From Balneolaceae bacterium (GTDB lineage Bacteria; Bacteroidota; Rhodothermia; Balneolales; Balneolaceae), in the NCBI GenBank assembly GCA_020832415.1, contig JAFIES010000127.1, positions 21,289 through 85,288 of the forward strand: a DNA stretch of 64,000 nucleotides, written 5' to 3'. Shown one piece after another: positions 57,889 through 64,000 of this stretch. The translations under genes were made by a program, and so were the position numbers. Position 1 is the stretch's first letter. Every line of letters starts with the position of its first letter. A model generated the notes under the pieces. That model ran no database searches and had not been told where the DNA came from. It saw only the letters and a program-made list of their open reading frames with translations.

Positions 57889-58737
57889 TCAATTACGAAA
57901 TACACCACTCATATCGAACGGTATGGTATCTGTAAAGCTGAAACCTTCAATCTCAGCTCCTACATCGGCAGAACCCGATAATTGATATTCAAAATTTGTG
58001 GATCCCCTCATCATCTCAACAAGTACGTTACCCATCTGTGATGCATTGAGGCTGATAGGAATTATGATTTGCGAACTGTCCTTCTCAGACAATCGAAGCG
58101 GCTCACTCAGGGAGGTATCGAGCCAGTTTCGACCATTCACTTCAAGCTGGTAGTTTGCGCGATTCAGTGCAATCGGAAAGGAGTTTGTGTTGGTGATATT
58201 CAGTTTTACTTCCATTTCTGCACCCGACATAGAGAGATTTTTAACGTCAAACCCGCCAAATTCAAAACGTGGCACTTTCGGGATCGGCAAGTTTCCGGAG
58301 GCGTTTACCGGTAGCCTCTGCATGCCCAGCCCGGGAACATCAAACTGTACTTCTGTATTGATGGCATAAGCGAAAGAATCGTCTCTGAAAAGCGTACTGA
58401 ATGTATTGAACATTTCAGAAAACCGAAGAGTAACCGGCACACTGAGTGTACTAACCGATTCACGGCTTATTCTCAGATTTTCTTCCTGAGTGCCTGACAA
58501 AAATGAATTTTCATTTACAAAGAATTCGTAGCTGTATCGGTTTGCCGTAAGACCAACCGGGTTTGGGTTGTCAACATCAAAATTAAACTGAAGGGTAGCA
58601 CTGTTAAAGTCGATGCTTTGTATCGACATACTGCTGTATTGAATAGTTGGGCGCTGATTTTCAGCGAAGTCGCGTAGTGCAGCGCAACCGGCCATCAAAA
58701 GAGCGATTAAAGAAATCAAAATTCCTTTTTTTACCAT
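57889..58737 (-). CDS. LEA type 2 (WHy) domain lipoprotein
   Basis: SIDFNSATLQFNFDVDNPNPVGLTANRYSYEFFVN; tandem LEA_2-like repeats; lipobox MAGCAAL. Confidence 0.85.
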   Translation of the reverse strand: MVKKGILISLIALLMAGCAALRDFAENQRPTIQYSSMSIQSIDFNSATLQFNFDVDNPNPVGLTANRYSYEFFVNENSFLSGTQEENLRISRESVSTLSVPVTLRFSEMFNTFSTLFRDDSFAYAINTEVQFDVPGLGMQRLPVNASGNLPIPKVPRFEFGGFDVKNLSMSGAEMEVKLNITNTNSFPIALNRANYQLEVNGRNWLDTSLSEPLRLSEKDSSQIIIPISLNASQMGNVLVEMMRGSTNFEYQLSGSADVGAEIEGFSFTDTIPFDMSGVFRN

Positions 58738-58836
58738 GGATATACTCGTTATAGAATTGGTTGTAGTTTGTACATACGATTGTAATCGTTAAAGATAAGA
58801 AATGATCCTTGAATCCTTATTTTTTATCGCTCTAAT

Positions 58837-59511
58837 TTACCGGGCGGTTAGATCAGCCAGCTGAGCTCTGAATTTTGGAGCCCCGCCGTTTGCCGGGTGC
58901 CGAACTCCAGTGTGTTTTACACCAAGCTCACTAAGGCTTTGTTCACACTTTCTGCCAACTGCCAATACTTCTGCTTCAGGATATAGAGCCAGAAACTGTT
59001 TGAGATGCTTCAGGCCTGCCTGCATCTCACCGGCCAGAGGGGTCCTGTTGCTTAACATCCCTTTTTGGGGATTGTAAGGGTGCCAGGGTACTGAATTCCA
59101 AAGCACAACTTCATGCGGATCAATACCCAAATTGATGAGCGTACCCCACATAATAGTTGCCGTGGGCTCACTCATTCCCAGTTTGTTTACATCTTCGCTG
59201 CTGGTTCGCTCTGGAATTTCTGATGTAAAAACGTGATCCGGCTTTATACCATATTTTTCAAATTGATGGCCAAGTAATATCCGTTCTGATGTCATCGCGA
59301 TGCCGGTAAAATGTCCGCCCTGGTACCCCAAAGCTTCTGCGATGAAAAGATATTTCGCCCGGTTTCGGCGCTCTTCAAGATAGGTTTCAAGTTGCTTTCT
59401 GCGAATTTCCGGTGCCTCGGGTGAGGCGTCATTCTTTTTATCCTGATGAAACCAGGGGTTAAAAAGCCCTTTAGGTGTACGTTTTAACGAGTTTACAAAT
59501 TCTTTAATCAC
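58837..59511 (-). CDS. uracil-DNA glycosylase superfamily protein
   Basis: LFIAEALGYQGGHFTGIAMTSER, LWNSVPWHPYNP, VRHPANGGAPKFRAQL. Confidence 0.75.
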   Translation of the reverse strand: MIKEFVNSLKRTPKGLFNPWFHQDKKNDASPEAPEIRRKQLETYLEERRNRAKYLFIAEALGYQGGHFTGIAMTSERILLGHQFEKYGIKPDHVFTSEIPERTSSEDVNKLGMSEPTATIMWGTLINLGIDPHEVVLWNSVPWHPYNPQKGMLSNRTPLAGEMQAGLKHLKQFLALYPEAEVLAVGRKCEQSLSELGVKHTGVRHPANGGAPKFRAQLADLTAR

Positions 59512-59574
59512 TGCTTTTTAGCTCTCAATTCTTTTTATTTCTGCGATTGCCTTTTTTACTGATGTACCAGAATT

Positions 59575-61752
59575 CTACGCCCCATTTTCAGCCAAATAAG
59601 CCAGCTGAAGAACTCTCAGCTCGTTATAATCTACCGTTTTGTTGAGGTCTTCATAGATAGGCTTGAGCAGTTCAGGGCCTACTTTTTTCATGGATGCATA
59701 CACTTCGTCAACTTTACGGGCTGATAGTTCGGATGCCGCCAGAATAGCAGCTGAATCCAGCGCATTTCCCTCATCAAGATACTTTTTCAGATTACTCAAA
59801 ATGGTAACCGGTTTCACACCAAATTGCTCAGCAAGGTGATCGATCGATTTGCCGGTCTCAAACTCCTCCCCGATCAACTCATATTTTTGTTTTGAAGCTG
59901 TTTTTTTCGCTTTCTGTTTTACAACTGTTGAGCGGCTTTGCACTTCATTTTCATGAACAAACTCTTTGATAATTTTCAAAAATGAATCGCCGTACTTTTT
60001 CAGTTTGGTATTTCCAACACCATAAATCCCCATCAGTCCGGTTTCATTTTCAGGGAAGTAGTATGCCATCTCCATCAGAGTTGTATCCGGAAAAATCACA
60101 TACGGTGGCAATCCTTGTTTATCGGCCATCTCCTTCCGTTTTACCCTCAGTTTTTCAAAGAGTATTTCATTGTATTTATTCTCAACATCGCTGCTTGTAC
60201 GGGTTCTTGCTTCGTCAGTGGCGGCTGTTTGGGTTCGGTCAAGAATTCCTAAAACAACATCATCTCCTTTTAAAATGGCGGCTGACTCATCCGTTAAAAG
60301 TAAGCTTCCATACTGAGGATCTTTCTTGACATACCCCTTCCTGATGAGCAATCGTGAAAGCTGAATCCACTGATTCTTCGTCCAGTCCTTACCAATTCCA
60401 TAGGTTGAAAGTTTGTCGTGGCCTTTTTCCAGTATTTTTTTAGCAGATGAGCCCCGCAGCACATCGGCAATATGGTGAGCGCCAAACATCTCTTCTGTTC
60501 GGGCAATGCAGCTCAAAAACATCTGAGCCTGTACAGTATAATCCTGAAGATCGCCGGTTTGGCGGAGACAGTTATCACACAATCCGCACTCCGTTTTCTC
60601 GTACGTCTCTCCAAAATACTCCATTAAAGGCTTGCGCCGGCATTCGTTGTATTCAAGATAATGGATAATCGCTTTGAGATGTTTTTCAGCCACCTCTTTT
60701 TCACTCCCCTCTTTTTGATTAATGAAGTACTGAATCTTCTGTTTATCTGAATAACTGTATAGAAGCAGGCAATCAGATTTCAGGCCATCACGTCCCGCCC
60801 GGCCAATTTGCTGATAATAGGATTCAATATTCTGAGGCATATCGTGATGAATCACAAAACGAACATCCGGCTTGTTGATACCCATGCCAAACGCCACAGT
60901 CGCCACAATAATCCGAATATCATCCCGAATAAACGCATCCTGATTGCGTGTGCGGTCTTGCTCCGAAAGCCCTGCATGATAGGGCCTTGCCGAGTGGCCA
61001 TAATGTTTCAGATCGGCATAGAGTTCATCCACCTGCCTGCGGGAAAAACAGTAAATAATTCCTGATTGAGATTTCCGTGTGTAGAGAAAATCCAGAATTT
61101 GTTCGAGCGGTTTCTCTTTATCAGCCACTTTCAGAAGCAGGTTTTTACGGTCGAAACTGGCCACAAACCGGGCTGAATCTTTCATCTCCAGAATTTGCTG
61201 GATATCATCCCGAACGCGCGGAGTTGCTGTTGCAGTTAGTGCAAGGCAAACGGCCTCAGGAAAGTTTTTCCTTACTTTAGCCAGCATTCTGTATTCCGGC
61301 CGGAAATCGTGCCCCCATTCAGAGATACAGTGAGCCTCATCTATCGTAAAACAATCAACTGTTAATGTAGATAGAAGGTTTTGCGTGGAATCCATCATCA
61401 GCGTTTCGGGTGCGAGATAGAGCAATTTTGCCCTGCCTGATCGCAGCCGGTTCACATTTTCACGGTACTGCTCCGGTGTAAGTGTGCTGTTCAGAAAAAG
61501 TGCGGGTACGCCAAACTGTTCAAGCTGTTCTACCTGATCTTTCATCAGCGAAATCAGCGGAGATACCACTATTGTGAGGCCATCAAAAATGAGTGCGGGT
61601 ATTTGATAAATCAGTGATTTACCCCCTCCGGTTGGCATAATCACCAGAGAATCTTTCTTGTTTAATACATTGCTGATTGCATCTTCCTGAAGGGGCCGAA
61701 ATGAATCGTAGCCGAAGGTTTCTTTCAGGATCTCTTTTGCTTTTTGAATCAT
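59575..61752 (-). CDS. recQ: ATP-dependent DNA helicase RecQ
   Basis: IMPTGGGKSLIYQIPAL, DEAHCISEWGHDFRPEY, CLALTATAT, QIGRAGRDG; RQC/HRDC regions. Confidence 0.97.
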   Translation of the reverse strand: MIQKAKEILKETFGYDSFRPLQEDAISNVLNKKDSLVIMPTGGGKSLIYQIPALIFDGLTIVVSPLISLMKDQVEQLEQFGVPALFLNSTLTPEQYRENVNRLRSGRAKLLYLAPETLMMDSTQNLLSTLTVDCFTIDEAHCISEWGHDFRPEYRMLAKVRKNFPEAVCLALTATATPRVRDDIQQILEMKDSARFVASFDRKNLLLKVADKEKPLEQILDFLYTRKSQSGIIYCFSRRQVDELYADLKHYGHSARPYHAGLSEQDRTRNQDAFIRDDIRIIVATVAFGMGINKPDVRFVIHHDMPQNIESYYQQIGRAGRDGLKSDCLLLYSYSDKQKIQYFINQKEGSEKEVAEKHLKAIIHYLEYNECRRKPLMEYFGETYEKTECGLCDNCLRQTGDLQDYTVQAQMFLSCIARTEEMFGAHHIADVLRGSSAKKILEKGHDKLSTYGIGKDWTKNQWIQLSRLLIRKGYVKKDPQYGSLLLTDESAAILKGDDVVLGILDRTQTAATDEARTRTSSDVENKYNEILFEKLRVKRKEMADKQGLPPYVIFPDTTLMEMAYYFPENETGLMGIYGVGNTKLKKYGDSFLKIIKEFVHENEVQSRSTVVKQKAKKTASKQKYELIGEEFETGKSIDHLAEQFGVKPVTILSNLKKYLDEGNALDSAAILAASELSARKVDEVYASMKKVGPELLKPIYEDLNKTVDYNELRVLQLAYLAENGA

Positions 61753-61859
61753 ACTTAGGTAACCGTTTTCTTTGAAATTTGATTCGATGATCTACTCTGT
61801 ATGAATCCGGATTTCAGAAAACCTTACAGAAAAAATCACAAAAAATTTATTCACAGGGT

Positions 61860-63281
61860 TTAATGCTGCCGTGGAATGAGGTAGAATTCCTCCATTCGCC
61901 CATCGATATACCATACAACTTCGCCATCGAAAATAGCATTTTCTTCGAGCATCACAAGAATAGACCGGTTCCATTCCGGCACAAACACCTCTGCATTCAG
62001 TTCGATGGAGTGGGCCGTATTTGGATAGAGTGGATAATCCCCATTGCCCGGTACTCCACCCTGCTGATCCCACAAGCCAATGGTTGGCCCTGCACCGTGC
62101 CCGTGATAACCCAGAGGATGGGTGTAAATTGTGGCTTTAATACCCTCTTCTTCAGCTTGGCGAAGGGCTGCTGCAAGAATTTCATTCCCTGTTCTTCCTG
62201 CGGAAAATTCGTTGGTTAAGATATCCTGCAGGCGATTTCCAATTTTAAGTGCATCTCTTAGCCCTTTTGGCGGCTCCGTTTCCCCGGGCCTTAAAACGTA
62301 CGCATTTCGCTGTGTATCTGTAGTGAGTCCTAAATATTCAATGCCCAGATCCATATGAATGATATCGCCCGGAAGAATCACACTGGTATCCGCTGAGCCT
62401 GAAAAATCACCTGTATGCTCGGGAGATTCACTCCGATGTACAGCCACTGATGGATGAAACCAGGTAGTAAGGTTCAAATCGCGAATTCTCTCTCTGAACC
62501 ACCACTGTACGTCTTCTGTTGTGGTTACTCCAGGCGTGATTACAGCTTCCGACAATCCTTCAGCAATAATGTTATGAGCAATCCGGTTGATCTGCCGGTA
62601 AACAACAATTTCTTCTTCTGTGCGGGTTTCAAGCCAGCCAACAGAGAGGTTTTCTGCTGATACAATGCGCTCCTCCAAATCTTCCGAAAGACTGTTCACC
62701 AGATTCACGTAATCCGTATGACTGATTCCATCGGCCAGGGCAAAGTGTTCGGAAACATTGATACCAATTTTTTGCGGATCTCTCTTTTCAATCAGCTCTC
62801 CCAGCCGTTTCCACTGGTCCGGTTCTTCATCAGGAAACCACTGTGTTTCAAAAAAACCGATGTTATATCTGGCTACTGCTAGCCGCTCAACCGGCTCACC
62901 ATTTCCCGGATCGAAAAACATCAGGATTGTAGTTCTCCGGGACGATTGCCACGTTGCCGGCAACATCGTGAGTAATACCGGATCTTCGTTGTATTCGCGG
63001 GCTATCAGTATCCACATATCAATTCCTTCACGGCGCATCAGCTCGGGCACCAAATCATCAAGCCGGTACTCTGTCCACCGGTCCATCACTTCCGCTCGCT
63101 CGCGCATGGAGAGAATATGCGGTGTGATATCGTTTCTGGTTTGAGCCTCAACTGCATCAGAAATAAAAAGCAGTAAACAGAGTGTAAAAACCAGACGCTT
63201 CAGGTTTGTGAAATCTTTAAATAATCCAATCGATCGGTTCAACAGTATCATAAAATCGCTTATCTTGGGAGTCTGAATCAT
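61860..63281 (-). CDS. M24 family metallopeptidase (Xaa-Pro peptidase-like)
   Basis: ILPGDIIHMDLGIEYLGLTTDTQRNAYV, THPLGYHGHGAGPTIGLWD, AHSIELN. Confidence 0.9.
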   Translation of the reverse strand: MIQTPKISDFMILLNRSIGLFKDFTNLKRLVFTLCLLLFISDAVEAQTRNDITPHILSMRERAEVMDRWTEYRLDDLVPELMRREGIDMWILIAREYNEDPVLLTMLPATWQSSRRTTILMFFDPGNGEPVERLAVARYNIGFFETQWFPDEEPDQWKRLGELIEKRDPQKIGINVSEHFALADGISHTDYVNLVNSLSEDLEERIVSAENLSVGWLETRTEEEIVVYRQINRIAHNIIAEGLSEAVITPGVTTTEDVQWWFRERIRDLNLTTWFHPSVAVHRSESPEHTGDFSGSADTSVILPGDIIHMDLGIEYLGLTTDTQRNAYVLRPGETEPPKGLRDALKIGNRLQDILTNEFSAGRTGNEILAAALRQAEEEGIKATIYTHPLGYHGHGAGPTIGLWDQQGGVPGNGDYPLYPNTAHSIELNAEVFVPEWNRSILVMLEENAIFDGEVVWYIDGRMEEFYLIPRQH

Positions 63282-63296
63282 TAAATAATTGTCTCC

Positions 63297-64000
63297 ATGA
63301 AAATAACCATTACAAAATCAGATCACAGCCGAATTAACGAAATAGATTTCGACAACCTCCAGTTTGGGCGAATCTTTTCAGACCACATGTTTGAAATGAA
63401 ATATGAGAATGGAAAATGGCTTCAGGGAGAGATTAAACCATACGGGCCAATAACATTTGAACCCTCTATGATGGCACTGCACTATGGGCAGGCTGTTTTT
63501 GAAGGAATGAAGGCCTATTACGCTGATGATAATACCATCAATCTGTTTCGGGTGAAAGATCATCACCAGCGCCTCAATAACTCTGCAAAGCGATTGTGCA
63601 TGCCCGAAATTGATGAAGAAGTTTTCATTTCGGCACTTGAAGAGCTGATGAAAGCTGACTACAAATGGGTGCCCAAAAAGCATGGCCAGGCGCTCTATTT
63701 GCGTCCTGTAATGTTTGCATCGGAAGAGTATCTTGCAGCAAAAGTAGCTGAAGAGTATCGGTTTTATATTATTGCGAGCCCTGTAGGTGCATACTACAGT
63801 GAAGGATTTAATCCCGTAAAATTGACCACCTCAGAACAATATGTACGTGCAGTAAAAGGCGGAACCGGTGAAGCAAAAGCAGCCGGAAATTACGGCGGAA
63901 GCTTCCTGCCTGCCCAAAACGCCCAGAAAAACGGCTACACTCAGGTGTTATGGCTGGATGCCATCGAACACAATTATATTGAAGAGGTAGGTACCATGAA
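63297..64000 (+). CDS. ilvE: branched-chain amino acid aminotransferase (partial, runs off right edge)
   Basis: MKITITKSDHSRINEIDFDNLQFGRIFSDHMFEMKYENGKW...LHYGQAVFEGMKAYYADDNTINLFR...GTGEAKAAGNYGGSF...VLWLDAIEHNYIEEVGTM. Confidence 0.92.
   Translation, partial: MKITITKSDHSRINEIDFDNLQFGRIFSDHMFEMKYENGKWLQGEIKPYGPITFEPSMMALHYGQAVFEGMKAYYADDNTINLFRVKDHHQRLNNSAKRLCMPEIDEEVFISALEELMKADYKWVPKKHGQALYLRPVMFASEEYLAAKVAEEYRFYIIASPVGAYYSEGFNPVKLTTSEQYVRAVKGGTGEAKAAGNYGGSFLPAQNAQKNGYTQVLWLDAIEHNYIEEVGTM

Overview
The window looks like a Bacteroidota/Balneolota-type chromosome; this taxonomic guess rests only on gene content and style. About 1-8.8 kb is the right-hand part of an integrated conjugative or mobilizable element. 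It carries RP4-like trbD(partial)/trbC/trbB/traF genes on the minus strand, and ardC-like antirestriction, ssb, parA plus a ribbon-helix-helix partner, mobC-like and MOBP-type relaxase genes on the plus strand. It abuts the 3' end of a tRNA-Leu(GAG) gene, whose acceptor stem has a mismatch. The rest (9-64 kb) is mostly ordinary chromosomal housekeeping: polX, a heme operon (hemH-A-C-D-[DUF559]-E-F), an SPFH/NfeD operon, mutS, comM/yifB, trxB, pntAA/AB/B, recQ and ilvE. The most interesting candidate for an undescribed system is a ~0.58 kb unit inserted between hemD and hemE. It is a small Vsr-like/DUF559 nuclease ORF bracketed by oppositely oriented copies of a palindromic CCCCCTTCRAAGGGGG...GGGGGATGAY repeat, and the ORF's own N- and C-terminal tails are translated from repeat copies. 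This suggests a nuclease-linked REP-like repeat system. Several other unrelated intergenic palindromic/tandem repeat families, a Cys-rich insertion in ferrochelatase, and structured non-coding DNA in the mobile element (attC/oriT-like hairpins, AT-rich par iterons) are also reported.
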